Source: Vibrio furnissii CIP 102972
GTDB taxonomy: Bacteria; Pseudomonadota; Gammaproteobacteria; Enterobacterales; Vibrionaceae
Direction: 5' to 3'
Assembly: GCF_000176175.1 (NCBI RefSeq)
Contig: NZ_ACZP01000013.1
Span: 735,695 to 799,694, forward strand
DNA length: 64,000 nt
Positions 9,460 to 20,838 of this stretch are shown here, piece after piece. Both the position numbers and the translations under genes were made by a program. Position 1 is the stretch's first letter, and every line of letters starts with the position of its first letter. The notes under the pieces are model-generated. The model searched no databases. It had not been told where the DNA came from and was given only the letters and a program-made list of their open reading frames with translations.

Positions 9460-9484
9460 TTCGCTCGCTTCAGGTGACGATTCT

Positions 9485-9514
9485 AAGCCCGAAAGCCTCG
9501 CTTTCGGGCTTTTT
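9485..9514 (+). terminator. Terminator of yccA
   Basis: AAGCCCGAAAGC-CTC-GCTTTCGGGCTT followed by T: a 12-bp perfect stem. Confidence 0.9.
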
Positions 9515-9598
9515 CGTTGTTGCGACACACGCAATACTCCTTGAGCAAACGCCAGAGCTTCGCTACCCTTAGCGCAAACTGACGATTGGACAATAAAG

Positions 9599-9928
9599 AT
9601 GTTTGAATACAACGGCAAATCGATTGAAACCGACGCACAAGGCTACTTGTTGGACTACACCTTGTGGGAAGAAGGAATGATTGACATGCTTGCCAAGGAA
9701 GAAGGCCTGACTCTAACGGATGCTCACTTGGAAGTGGTGCTTTTCGTGCGTAACTTCTACGAAGAATTTAAAACGTCACCGGCGATTCGCATGCTTGTGA
9801 AAGCCATGGAAAAAGAGCACGGTCCAGAAAAAGGCAACAGCAAATACCTGTTTAAACTGTTCCCGAAAGGCCCAGCGAAACAAGCCACCAAGCTGGCAGG
9901 CCTGCCAAAACCGGCCAAGTGCCTATAA
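9599..9928 (+). CDS. tusE: Sulfurtransferase TusE
   Basis: TusE takes the sulfane sulfur from the TusBCD complex and passes it to MnmA for 2-thiouridine formation at tRNA wobble position 34. The 109-residue length equals that of E. coli TusE. The family blocks [19 protein letters not shown] and [20 protein letters not shown] are present, and the sulfur-carrying cysteine is the penultimate residue (KCL end). It stands alone, convergent with acyP. Confidence 0.95.
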   Translation: MFEYNGKSIETDAQGYLLDYTLWEEGMIDMLAKEEGLTLTDAHLEVVLFVRNFYEEFKTSPAIRMLVKAMEKEHGPEKGNSKYLFKLFPKGPAKQATKLAGLPKPAKCL

Positions 9929-9959
9929 CGCTTTACTCGTCATCCTGTAAGCGTCCAGC

Positions 9960-10235
9960 TTACAGGATTTCAAACCTGCGATAATGCTTGTTGGTGATAC
10001 ATTCCAAACGTTCCACGTGATTGACCGATGCCGTTCTTGGCCCCTCTTTGAGCCATTCATGCAGCGCGTCGACTTGGTCGGGTTCCCCGCATGCAATTAC
10101 TTCCACATCGCCGCTCGACAAGTTTTTTGCATACCCCGTTAAGCTCAGCGTTAATCCTTGATGCGCCGTGTGATAACGAAACCCCACCCCTTGCACCACG
10201 CCCGACACAATAAACTTATCGCATTTGATCGACAT
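9960..10235 (-). CDS. acyP: Acylphosphatase
   Basis: Small cytosolic enzyme that hydrolyses acyl phosphates. The 91-residue protein has the catalytic arginine in VQGVGFRYH (~residue 20) and the catalytic asparagine in YAKNLSSG. The ATG at 10235 is preceded by GGAAGGGAATGAG. A longer frame to 10364 adds 43 residues with no family match. It faces tusE tail to tail with a 31-base gap. Confidence 0.9.
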   Translation of the reverse strand: MSIKCDKFIVSGVVQGVGFRYHTAHQGLTLSLTGYAKNLSSGDVEVIACGEPDQVDALHEWLKEGPRTASVNHVERLECITNKHYRRFEIL

Positions 10236-10480
10236 CTCATTCCCTTCCTGTTCCGATGTTGAAGCCTCATGGTGATTCGACAACAACCATTTCCTGAGTT
10301 CCCTAAACATATGCGCACCACTTGCTCGCCTTGACCCTAAATCACCTTTACCAAGGATAGACAATTTTCACATCAAGCACTGTGAGCGCAAGACCAAGAC
10401 TATTTTCCCGCGGCGTTTGCTTTTCTGGCTGAGTTCCATGAAAATACCCGCCCATTTCTATTAATCATTTGAGTAACGCA

Positions 10481-11674
10481 ATGACTCCTGCAATCTATCT
10501 GGTCAAAGGTCGTGAGAAATCTTTACGCCGCAAACATCCTTGGGTGTTTTCTCGTGGTATCGGCAAAATCGAAGGCGAACCCAACTTAGGTGACACCGTT
10601 GATGTATATACCCACGATGGCCAATGGCTTGCGAAAGCGGCATACTCACCGCATTCTCAAATTCGTGCGCGAGTATGGAGCTTTGAAAAAGAAGCCATCG
10701 ACACCGCGTTCTTCGTGAAACGTATTCAACAAGCGCAACTACTCCGCGACGATCTGATTGTACGTGACGGGCTAACGGGTTACCGCTTGATCGCCGCAGA
10801 ATCTGACGGCCTGCCGGGCATTACGATCGACAAATACCAAGATTTTCTGGTGTGTCAATTGCTGAGCGCAGGTGCTGAATGCCAAAAAGACGTGCTGGTT
10901 GAAGCACTGAAACAATGTTTCCCAACATGCAGCATCTACGAACGTTCTGATGTTGCCGTCCGTAAAAAAGAAGGGTTGGAAGAGCGCGTTGGCGTTCTGC
11001 ATGGCGAAGCGCCACCAAAATCAGTCGTGATTGAAGAAAATGGCGTAAAAATCAGTGTCGATATCGTGGGCGGCCACAAAACCGGTTTCTACCTCGACCA
11101 ACGCGACAGCCGTTTCCAGTCGATGAAATACGTGAAAGATAAAGACGTATTGAACTGCTTCTCATACACCGGCGGTTTTGGCCTGTACGCCCTCAAAGGC
11201 GGCGCAAAACGAGTCATCAACGCAGATGTCTCACAACCCGCGCTGGATACTGCGAAGTTCAACGCAGAACTGAACGAATTCGATATTTCGAAAAAACGCG
11301 CCGTGTTTCTCAATGCAGACGTATTCAAACTGCTGCGTGAATACCGCGACCAAGGCACCAAGTTTGATGTGGTGATCATGGATCCACCCAAGTTCGCAGA
11401 GTCGAAAGCGCAGCTTAATGGTGCATGCCGAGGCTACAAAGACATCAACATGCTGGCGATGCAAATCCTCAATCCCGGTGGCACGCTGCTGACCTATTCA
11501 TGTTCAGGTTTGATGGATCAAGTGTTGTTCCAGAAAATCATTGCCGATGCAGCGCTGGACGCGGGCCGCGATGTGAAATTCGTGGAACGTTTTGAACAAG
11601 CAGCCGATCACCCGACAGACACGGCATATCCAGAAGGGTTTTACCTCAAAGGTTTCGCTTGTAAAGTGCTGTAA
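10481..11674 (+). CDS. rlmI: 23S rRNA m5C1962 methyltransferase RlmI
   Basis: RlmI methylates C1962 of 23S rRNA with SAM. The 397-residue protein has an N-terminal PUA domain ([16 protein letters not shown]) and a Rossmann methyltransferase domain with [10 protein letters not shown] and [10 protein letters not shown], then YSCSGLM with the conserved Cys. Length and order equal E. coli RlmI. The ATG at 10481 is preferred over an in-frame TTG at 10469 because the family starts there. Confidence 0.94.
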   Translation: MTPAIYLVKGREKSLRRKHPWVFSRGIGKIEGEPNLGDTVDVYTHDGQWLAKAAYSPHSQIRARVWSFEKEAIDTAFFVKRIQQAQLLRDDLIVRDGLTGYRLIAAESDGLPGITIDKYQDFLVCQLLSAGAECQKDVLVEALKQCFPTCSIYERSDVAVRKKEGLEERVGVLHGEAPPKSVVIEENGVKISVDIVGGHKTGFYLDQRDSRFQSMKYVKDKDVLNCFSYTGGFGLYALKGGAKRVINADVSQPALDTAKFNAELNEFDISKKRAVFLNADVFKLLREYRDQGTKFDVVIMDPPKFAESKAQLNGACRGYKDINMLAMQILNPGGTLLTYSCSGLMDQVLFQKIIADAALDAGRDVKFVERFEQAADHPTDTAYPEGFYLKGFACKVL

Positions 11675-11683
11675 TCATTTTTC

Positions 11684-11713
11684 AAAAGGCTTCCCCAAGG
11701 GAAGCCTTTTTTC
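11684..11713 (+). terminator. Terminator of rlmI
   Basis: AAAAGGCTTCCC-CAA-GGGAAGCCTTTT plus T: a 12-bp stem directly after the rlmI stop. Confidence 0.9.
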
Positions 11714-11980
11714 TTTCACGAATGCATGTAACCGCATGTGCAATCAAGCGCATTTTTAGTGCAGTAACTCCAAAATAGTGCATTGAAAACAAACATTTTT
11801 GTGCAGCCAGTCCCCGACTTTCGCTTTCCATGACACTTTTATGACAACCCTGTTCACGTGCCAGACCAGATGTAACAAGGTGTGACCTCGAGAGCACACG
11901 CAAAATGAGTATCTGCTGATAAATATGGCATAAAGCTTGCGATTTGAATGATGATTTCTTACAACGAAAAGGATCATTCA
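11714..11980 (+). promoter_or_regulatory. Upstream control region of the amine dehydrogenase operon
   Basis: No gene here. An 18-bp imperfect palindrome TGTGACCTCGAGAGCACA (11881-11898, two mismatched pairs) lies 83-100 bases before the aauB start and could be an operator for an unknown regulator. It resembles a CRP site but the half-sites are two bases too far apart. AT-rich sequence after it (AAATATGGCATAAAG) may hold the promoter. Confidence 0.35.
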
Positions 11981-13123
11981 ATGAGAAAAACAGTACTAGG
12001 CGCGTTATTTATCAGCGGCTTAATCTTCCTTCCAACCGCAAACGCAGCCACACAATTTAAACCCGAACACGTTTCCGTCGAGAAAGAAATTAAACCGGGA
12101 CCGAACGTGTTTGTGATCGATCAAAGCTGGGCGGGCTCCAGCACCATCACCGTGCTCGGCGCCGACAATTTTGGCGTCAAAGGGAACATCTCCACCGGTT
12201 TGATTGCCCAGTTTGGCCTGTCAAAGGACAAAAAATCGCTCTATACCGCGTCGGTCTATCCCAAACGAATCGTATGGGGCGACATCGATGCGGTGGTGCA
12301 AAAATTCACGGTCAACTCGCTGAGTTTAGAAAAAGAGCTCACCTCATCTCCAAAAATGGCGCAATCCGCCGCATACGTGAACTCATTCCAAACCTCAGCC
12401 AGCGACAAATACGCCTTTGTCCAAAATGCAACGCCCGCGGCTTCAGTGTCTATCGTTGATATCGCCAGTGGGAAAGAACTCCTAGAAATTCCGACACCGG
12501 GTTGCTGGGGGATCTACGCCTCGCAAGAGGACAACAAGTTCAGCGCCGCTTGTGGCGACGGCACTTTTTCCACGTACGTCATTGCCAAAGATGGCAAGAA
12601 CTACACCGCGCATAAAAGTGAAAAGATTTTCGATACCGATGACGATGCGCTATTCATCACCGCACAACGCGACGGTAGCAAGCTGATGTTCACCTCGTTC
12701 AAAGGCAACATGTACGTGCTCAGCGACAGCGGCGACACAGTGAAACTTGAAGATAAGTTCAGCTTTACCAAAGACATCGACGGCGGCTGGCTACCTGGCG
12801 GCTACGAAGTGATGGGCTACAACCAACCCAACAAATTGATGTTCGTGGCCATGCACCCGAACGGTAAAGAAGGTAGCCACAAAGACGGTGCGCAAGAGAT
12901 CTGGGGCGTCAACATGGACACACACCAAGTGGTGACGCGTATTGAAGCGGAAGAACCGATTTCGTTGGCAGTCTCTCAAACCCAAACGCCAGACGTATTT
13001 GCGCTGACCGATTTCGGCACCGTGGTCAAATACACCTTCAACGGCAGCACGTTTGAAGGCAGCAAAGTCGATGAAGTCGAAGAGATGGGCAGTTTCACAC
13101 AAATGCTGATGGTGGATTACTGA
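11981..13123 (+). CDS. aauB: Quinoprotein (aromatic) amine dehydrogenase, large beta-propeller subunit
   Basis: Large subunit of a TTQ amine dehydrogenase, a periplasmic enzyme that oxidises primary amines to aldehyde and ammonia. The 380-residue protein begins with a signal peptide (MRKTVLGALFISGL, cut after ANA) and continues as the repeating beta-strand pattern of the MauB/AauB propeller, with hallmarks FVIDQSW near the N-terminus and PTPGCWGIY. The ATG at 11981 follows AAAAGGATC. It heads the operon B-E-D-A, the order known for aromatic amine dehydrogenase loci. The substrate is inferred from the small subunit, which is nearer to AauA than to MauA. Confidence 0.85.
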   Translation: MRKTVLGALFISGLIFLPTANAATQFKPEHVSVEKEIKPGPNVFVIDQSWAGSSTITVLGADNFGVKGNISTGLIAQFGLSKDKKSLYTASVYPKRIVWGDIDAVVQKFTVNSLSLEKELTSSPKMAQSAAYVNSFQTSASDKYAFVQNATPAASVSIVDIASGKELLEIPTPGCWGIYASQEDNKFSAACGDGTFSTYVIAKDGKNYTAHKSEKIFDTDDDALFITAQRDGSKLMFTSFKGNMYVLSDSGDTVKLEDKFSFTKDIDGGWLPGGYEVMGYNQPNKLMFVAMHPNGKEGSHKDGAQEIWGVNMDTHQVVTRIEAEEPISLAVSQTQTPDVFALTDFGTVVKYTFNGSTFEGSKVDEVEEMGSFTQMLMVDY

Positions 13124-13124
13124 G

Positions 13125-13679
13125 ATGAGCACATCCTGGATAACCCAATATCACTTGACCCTCATGACCTTCTTCGTGTTGGTGTTTATTCAGGCCGCAC
13201 TGCACAAGGGATCGGATTTGCGTCGTTTCTCGGGGTACATCAGCCAGTATTCACGCCACTTTGAGCCACGCGCTTACCCGCTTGCCGTACTGCTGTTGGT
13301 GTGTGAAATCGCGGCGGTCGCTCTAAGCATCACACCGGCAACCAATGCCGTGGGCGAAGGGTTGATGTTACTGCTGCTCATCGGCTATACGCTCGCCATG
13401 AGCCTTCAGCTTAGAAGTGGTCAACGAGAAATCGACTGCGGCTGCGGCGGCACACCGATTGTGGTGTCGCGCCGGACATTGATGCGTAATGCCACCCTCA
13501 TTGTGCTGGCCGGTTCGATGTTGTTGACGGCCAATCAACCAATCACCAGCTTGAGTCTGGCCTTGGCGATTGGCGGTGGCGTGTTGCTCTGGTTTGGGTA
13601 TTACCTGCTGGAACAACTGATGCACAACCATGATTTGATTCTGAAGATTGCTCAACACGATCAGGAAAAGGACGTCTAA
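13125..13679 (+). CDS. aauE: Amine dehydrogenase accessory membrane protein, MauE/AauE-like
   Basis: MauE-type proteins are inner-membrane helpers needed for the disulfide-rich small subunit. The 184-residue product shows about five hydrophobic segments and the loop REIDCGCGGTP with the family cysteine pair. It starts one base after the aauB stop and its TAA overlaps the next ATG (TAATG), indicating coupled translation. The exact chemistry of MauE is not established; a role in periplasmic thiol traffic is inference from its constant pairing with MauD. Confidence 0.83.
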   Translation: MSTSWITQYHLTLMTFFVLVFIQAALHKGSDLRRFSGYISQYSRHFEPRAYPLAVLLLVCEIAAVALSITPATNAVGEGLMLLLLIGYTLAMSLQLRSGQREIDCGCGGTPIVVSRRTLMRNATLIVLAGSMLLTANQPITSLSLALAIGGGVLLWFGYYLLEQLMHNHDLILKIAQHDQEKDV

Positions 13680-14284
13680 TGAATACTGTATTACTGTTTG
13701 CAGTCGGCTTTCTCGCTGTACTTGTCGCACTGCTGTTTATCGCGTTTATCGCGCTCTCTCGCCAAGTTGGGATTCTGTTTGAGCGAATTTCACCGGTCGG
13801 GGCCATGATCAACAACAACGGGCCGCAACTGGGTGAAACGCCCAAACCCATGACACTTATATCGCTCAACCAAGGCGAAATCACCTTGGGCGGCGCACAG
13901 GCAAAAAGTACGCTGGTGCTGTTTGTCTCGCCCTCCTGCCCGATTTGTAAAGTGCTGCTGCCTCTCATCAACAGCCTACAAAAAGCCGAAACGCGCTGGC
14001 TCAATGTGGTGCTGGCCAGTGATGGCGATGAAGCGGCACAACGCGCACTGATTGCCCAACACAAATTGGATGCGATTCCATACGTGCTCTCCCAAGAGTT
14101 GGGTGTGGCGTATCGCGTCGCCAAACTGCCCTTCTCTGTTCTCATGGATGAACAAGGACAGATCGTGTCAAAAGGCCTGATCAACAGCCGAGAACAGTTG
14201 GAAAGCCTGTTCAACGCCAAAGAGAGCGGCTTTGAATCACTACAAGATTTTTCACAAAAACAGACCATGACGGTTAATCACTAA
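13679..14284 (+). CDS. aauD: Amine dehydrogenase accessory thioredoxin-like protein, MauD/AauD-like
   Basis: MauD is a membrane-anchored thioredoxin-fold protein thought to form or correct disulfides in the small subunit. The 201-residue product has one N-terminal membrane segment (residues ~4-26) and a thioredoxin domain with the redox motif CPIC in FVSPSCPICKVLLP (~residue 83). Its ATG overlaps the aauE stop. The whole set E-D-A argues that cysteine pairing of AauA is the purpose. Confidence 0.87.
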   Translation: MNTVLLFAVGFLAVLVALLFIAFIALSRQVGILFERISPVGAMINNNGPQLGETPKPMTLISLNQGEITLGGAQAKSTLVLFVSPSCPICKVLLPLINSLQKAETRWLNVVLASDGDEAAQRALIAQHKLDAIPYVLSQELGVAYRVAKLPFSVLMDEQGQIVSKGLINSREQLESLFNAKESGFESLQDFSQKQTMTVNH

Positions 14285-14300
14285 GCAGGAGACAGTAACA

Positions 14301-14840
14301 ATGAAAAAATTCAGCGACATGTTATTGAATGCCATGGACAGGCTCTCAGAGAAAACCGTCCGTCATTCCGCACGCCAAATTGGCCGCCGTAACTTCCTCG
14401 CCAAAGCGGGTGTATTTATCGTCGGGACCGGCATGATGCCATTGCTGCCCTTCGACCGCTCAGCGGGCAAAGTGTTTGCAGCCGAAGGCCCCGGCGATGA
14501 CGTGAACAGTTGTGACTACTGGCGCCATTGTGCGCTTGATGGCAACTTGTGTTCCTCATCCGGGGGGAGCGAAACCACCTGTCCTCCGGGTTCTGAAGCG
14601 TCCAAAGTGGCGTGGGTAGGCACCTGTCTCAACCCGAACGACAACAAAAACTATCTGGTCTCGTACAACGACTGCTGTGGTAAAGCCACGGTGAACAGTT
14701 CGGTGGCGTGTCTGAATAGCGAACGAGAGCGCCCGGGGTATCGCATGGGTCTGCACAATGACATCAACTGGTGCATGGCCAACACCAACAAAGGCTATCA
14801 CTGCACCGTGGCCGCATTGGTGGGGTTGGCGAATGAATAA
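14301..14840 (+). CDS. aauA: Quinoprotein (aromatic) amine dehydrogenase, small TTQ-bearing subunit
   Basis: Catalytic small subunit. Two tryptophans become tryptophan tryptophylquinone: W105 (KVAWVGTC) and W157 (NDINWCMAN) sit at the positions of Trp57 and Trp108 of methylamine dehydrogenase, and Asp124 (YNDCCG) matches catalytic Asp76. The N-terminus has a Tat signal (GRRNFLAKAG, Arg29-Arg30). The motifs CDYWRHCALDG and RERPGY...LHND are nearer to aromatic amine dehydrogenase than to MauA. It has 10 cysteines after the signal instead of 12; the two absent ones align with a single disulfide pair (Cys38-Cys86). RBS AGGAGA precedes ATG 14301. Confidence 0.9.
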   Translation: MKKFSDMLLNAMDRLSEKTVRHSARQIGRRNFLAKAGVFIVGTGMMPLLPFDRSAGKVFAAEGPGDDVNSCDYWRHCALDGNLCSSSGGSETTCPPGSEASKVAWVGTCLNPNDNKNYLVSYNDCCGKATVNSSVACLNSERERPGYRMGLHNDINWCMANTNKGYHCTVAALVGLANE

Positions 14841-15276
14841 ACGCGCCGCTTCTCTGTTATTTGCATGTATGGCGCTTGGCACTCACTATTCGGTGAGTGC
14901 CGAATCGGGTCAGGATAAGTTTGTCACCAACTGTTCTGGCTGCCATGGAATGGACGCCAAAGGCATCATCGGTCTCGCTCCGCCACTGGAAAATCCGGAA
15001 CTCTGGAATCGTTTGGGCGACAAACGCGATCAATACATCGCGGGGGTCGTCACCGGTGGAATGAGTGGCAAGATTGAGTCTTTAGGCAACAGCTATCAAG
15101 GATTCGCTATGCCTCCACAAAGTTTTCTCGATACTGCGGATCTCGTCGACATCACGCACTACGTGCTGAATGACATCAACCACCTGACTGGCGGTCCGAA
15201 TGCCACCCTGATCGACCAATACAAAGAGAATCCACTCTCGCATCAGGATCTGCATCAACTGCGTGACGGAGATTAA
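14833..15276 (+). CDS. Periplasmic monohaem cytochrome c (amine dehydrogenase operon)
   Basis: Likely electron carrier from the TTQ dehydrogenase. The 147-residue protein starts with a signal peptide (MNKRAASLLFACMALG, cut near SVSA), has one haem motif CSGCH (Cys34, Cys37, His38) and a probable axial Met in GFAMPPQ (~residue 97). The start ATG lies 8 bases inside aauA, so its translation is coupled. Monohaem cytochromes are known downstream of aau genes; direct electron acceptance is inference. Confidence 0.85.
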   Translation: MNKRAASLLFACMALGTHYSVSAESGQDKFVTNCSGCHGMDAKGIIGLAPPLENPELWNRLGDKRDQYIAGVVTGGMSGKIESLGNSYQGFAMPPQSFLDTADLVDITHYVLNDINHLTGGPNATLIDQYKENPLSHQDLHQLRDGD

Positions 15277-15279
15277 GGA

Positions 15280-15735
15280 ATGAAGACTACGCTTGACCGT
15301 CGTTGGGTACGAAGCGTTTTCCTAACCTTCGCCCTGTTGAACGGAGCGGCGTATGCCGTGCCTAATACGCCTCAACAGAACTACATCCTCAAATGTTCCG
15401 GCTGCCATGACATGGATGGCTCTGGCTCCGAACCCGGAGGCATCCCGCCACTGCCCGGCTACCTCGGTGCATTTATGGATGATGAACAAGGCCGAGTCTA
15501 TTTAATGAACGTCCCCGGCGTGATTGCTTCCGGACTCAACAATCACGACCTTGCGGTATTGATGAATTACCTCAATGACAAATGGGGCGACAAAGCCAAT
15601 GCCAGACCTTACTCTGCCGAAGAGATTGCGCAGATTCGTGCTGCGCCACTGGAAGATGTGGTGAAATATCGCCGAGAAATCGTCAAGCGCTTCAATGAGC
15701 AAGGCATCGCAACAGGGTCATACCCTTGGCCTTAA
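15280..15735 (+). CDS. Second periplasmic monohaem cytochrome c
   Basis: A 151-residue secreted protein with signal peptide (cut near AAYA) and a single CSGCH haem site (Cys39, Cys42, His43). The axial ligand is not obvious; Met in VYLMNVPGV is a candidate. It begins 3 bases after the first cytochrome and closes the operon before the terminator at 15741. I do not recognise a named family. A tandem of two small cytochromes could form an electron-transfer pair to the terminal oxidase. Confidence 0.78.
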   Translation: MKTTLDRRWVRSVFLTFALLNGAAYAVPNTPQQNYILKCSGCHDMDGSGSEPGGIPPLPGYLGAFMDDEQGRVYLMNVPGVIASGLNNHDLAVLMNYLNDKWGDKANARPYSAEEIAQIRAAPLEDVVKYRREIVKRFNEQGIATGSYPWP

Positions 15736-15740
15736 CCCAC

Positions 15741-15768
15741 AAAGCCCGCATTATGCGGGCTTTATTAT
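15741..15768 (+). terminator. Terminator of the amine dehydrogenase operon
   Basis: AAAGCCCGCA-TTA-TGCGGGCTTT followed by ATTATT: a 10-bp stem 5 bases after the last gene. Confidence 0.85.
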
Positions 15769-15813
15769 TCATGTTTACGGACAGAAAGCTGCGACGACCG
15801 GCTGTGTTCGTCG

Positions 15814-16311
15814 TTACTTGGCCGGAATCTCCAATTGCCAATAACCGACGGAAAGCCAACGCTCAAATTTATATCCGACCTGACTGAACTCGCCCACTTT
15901 GCGAAAGCCAAGGCTTTCGTGCAGACCGATACTCGCCCCATTGGGTAAAGCGATAACGCCCAAAACATTGCGGATCCCGAGGTCTTTTAGCTTACTGAGC
16001 AACATCTGATAAATCGCTCGCCCCCACCCTTGCCCCTTGGCTTGTGGTGAAAGATAGATGGAAGGTTCGACGGTAAAGCGATAAGCGCTGCGGGTGTTCC
16101 ATTGTCCGGCATAAGCGTAGCCAACTACCGTACCTTCGTGTGCAACGACCAACCATGGCAATCCGGCCGCGCGAATTTTATTCACCCTTTCGCCCATATC
16201 ACTCACGCTGATCGGATCTTCTTCAAAGGTTATTGTCGTCTGTTCGATGTAACGATTATAAATCTCGGTAATTGTTACGATATCAACGTCCTGAATGTCG
16301 CGTATTTCCAT
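15814..16311 (-). CDS. GNAT N-acetyltransferase, phosphinothricin/L-amino-acid acetyltransferase (YncA/PAT) type
   Basis: A 165-residue single-domain GNAT enzyme that transfers acetyl from acetyl-CoA to an amino group. The N-terminal IRDIQDVDIVTITEIYNRYIEQT and TFEEDP are typical of the PAT/MnaT group, and the CoA-binding loop reads QAKGQGWGRAIY. E. coli relatives act on methionine analogues; the substrate here is not known. ATG 16311 follows GGAAAGGCG. It is convergent with the cytochrome operon. Confidence 0.82.
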   Translation of the reverse strand: MEIRDIQDVDIVTITEIYNRYIEQTTITFEEDPISVSDMGERVNKIRAAGLPWLVVAHEGTVVGYAYAGQWNTRSAYRFTVEPSIYLSPQAKGQGWGRAIYQMLLSKLKDLGIRNVLGVIALPNGASIGLHESLGFRKVGEFSQVGYKFERWLSVGYWQLEIPAK

Positions 16312-16407
16312 CGCCTTTCCTTTGCTTTATCAATGCAATCTGATGACTGCCTTTGTCAATCTAACGTAACCGTGCGCAAAGAGTAAACAATACAGCGTTG
16401 AACTGAT

Positions 16408-16437
16408 AAAAAAATCCCCCGGGCTAGCCGAGGGATT
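16408..16437 (-). terminator. Terminator of katG
   Basis: On the minus strand AATCCCTCGG and CCGGGGGATT form a stem followed by seven T, 22 bases after the katG stop. Confidence 0.88.
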
Positions 16438-16458
16438 GGGTCATATCATCCTATGGAC

Positions 16459-19301
<2,843 letters not shown>

Positions 19302-19327
19302 AAAAAAGCCAGCATATCGCTGGCTTT
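19302..19327 (-). terminator. Terminator of the two-component operon
   Basis: On the minus strand AAAGCCAGC-GATAT-GCTGGCTTT ends in six T, 23 bases after the histidine kinase stop. Confidence 0.88.
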
Positions 19328-19349
19328 GGATGGATAGTTTCTCGCGCTA

Positions 19350-20816
19350 TCAGGCGGCGTGAGGTGTTTCGCCTTGTCCCTTAGGAAGGGTAACACTGAC
19401 CGTTAATTCCAGCGGCTGAGGCTGGTGAAACGCCAACGTGTAACCGTGTTGCTTACAGATGTTGCTGATGATCGAAAGACCGAGCCCAAACCGTTCATCG
19501 CTGGTCCGCGAGGCATCAATCTGAAACAGAGGTAACGTGAGTTTCGCTAGCTGCTCTTGCGTGATCGGGTGCATCAATGCATTGCTGATGGTGAGTTGAA
19601 ACGCCGACGGCGACTCAGTCCACCCAACCGCCACAACGCTCTCTTGCGGGCTGTAAAACATCGCGTTATCGAGCAAGTTCTTCAAAATGGTTTCGATGCT
19701 AAACCGGTCGGCGACGAAACACTCCTCACCGTCACAATGCACCGATAGACGTGCATCAATTTGCGGGTATTTGAACGTCAAGTCATGCTTCACTTGACCA
19801 AACACCCCTCGAATCGACAACGCCTGTTGCTCGGTATTGATCGATAATGACGACGTTTTTTGCAGCAGCAGCAAATTTTCCACAATCGCTTTCATGCGTT
19901 TGGCAATCGCCAGCATGTCATGTTGATAGGTTTTGCTAATGCGCTCATCTTGCGGATAACGAATGTAGACTTCGCTGAGGGTAATCATCTCCGCCAGCGG
20001 CGTTTTTAATTCATGCGCAATGTCGGCGGTAATGCGCTTCTCATTGTTGATCAAGGTACGATTGCTGCGGATGTAGCGGTTCAGCTCTTTGCGAATCGGC
20101 TCAATCTCTTCCACAGTGCGCTCAGGAATGGCCAACTCTTCCGCCAAATGTTCACTGCTGTGCAACGTTTTCAAATCTTGGTTGAGCTTTTCCAGCGGCT
20201 CCAAGCCTCGGCTAATAATGGTTTTGGTGACATAACGAATGATCATCATCGCCAAAATAAAACTGCCCACCAGCAGGCCATCAACCACCCACACCAAGCG
20301 TTCCAAGCCGCCAGACGACTCATAAATGGTGAGCGTGACCGGTAAAATTTCATGATCGTCACTCTCGGGCACAAAGTGAGATAACGTCGCTCGGCCAAAC
20401 TTACCGTTGGGCATCACGGTATCAATAATGCGGTCACGGCCCAGTTTGACATCCGGCTTAATCAAATCCACGCCCGGATAAGCTTCGAGTGATTTCGAGC
20501 GTTTAAGCACCGTATCACCACGCCACAACTGAAAGAAATGTGCATCTTCATGGATGTCGTACTCTGGCATAAACCCTTCATCTGCCAGAAATTCCACGTG
20601 GTGCTCCGTCGCTCGAATCTGTGACTTCAGGTAGTTTGCTTTGTTGAGCATCGCTTGATCGAACTGCTCTTCAACCCACCCATCCAGACCAAGGTCGACC
20701 GACAAAAACACCACAAACAAGAATGCCCCGAAAACAAAGGTCACGGAGTTAATCAGGTTGCGTTCCATGGACGCAAACTGGTTGTCTTTACACAATGAAC
20801 GCACCCAAGATTTCAT
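19350..20816 (-). CDS. Membrane sensor histidine kinase
   Basis: A 488-residue class-I kinase: membrane segment ~20-40, periplasmic sensor ~41-170, second membrane segment ~173-195, then HAMP-like linker, dimerisation helix with phospho-His in DIAHELKTPLAEM, N-box ILKNLLDNA and G-box FGLGLSII. The ATG at 20816 is chosen for its AGGAGGA ribosome site; it starts 22 bases after the regulator stop. The ligand is unknown. The sensor domain does not resemble PhoQ or CpxA closely enough to name it. Confidence 0.85.
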   Translation of the reverse strand: MKSWVRSLCKDNQFASMERNLINSVTFVFGAFLFVVFLSVDLGLDGWVEEQFDQAMLNKANYLKSQIRATEHHVEFLADEGFMPEYDIHEDAHFFQLWRGDTVLKRSKSLEAYPGVDLIKPDVKLGRDRIIDTVMPNGKFGRATLSHFVPESDDHEILPVTLTIYESSGGLERLVWVVDGLLVGSFILAMMIIRYVTKTIISRGLEPLEKLNQDLKTLHSSEHLAEELAIPERTVEEIEPIRKELNRYIRSNRTLINNEKRITADIAHELKTPLAEMITLSEVYIRYPQDERISKTYQHDMLAIAKRMKAIVENLLLLQKTSSLSINTEQQALSIRGVFGQVKHDLTFKYPQIDARLSVHCDGEECFVADRFSIETILKNLLDNAMFYSPQESVVAVGWTESPSAFQLTISNALMHPITQEQLAKLTLPLFQIDASRTSDERFGLGLSIISNICKQHGYTLAFHQPQPLELTVSVTLPKGQGETPHAA

Positions 20817-20838
20817 CGTCTTCCTCCTACTGTGGCCG

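Noticed and set aside
11881..11896. CRP site upstream of aauB
   Set aside because: TGTG and CACA are separated by 10 bases instead of the required spacing, and inner positions do not fit.
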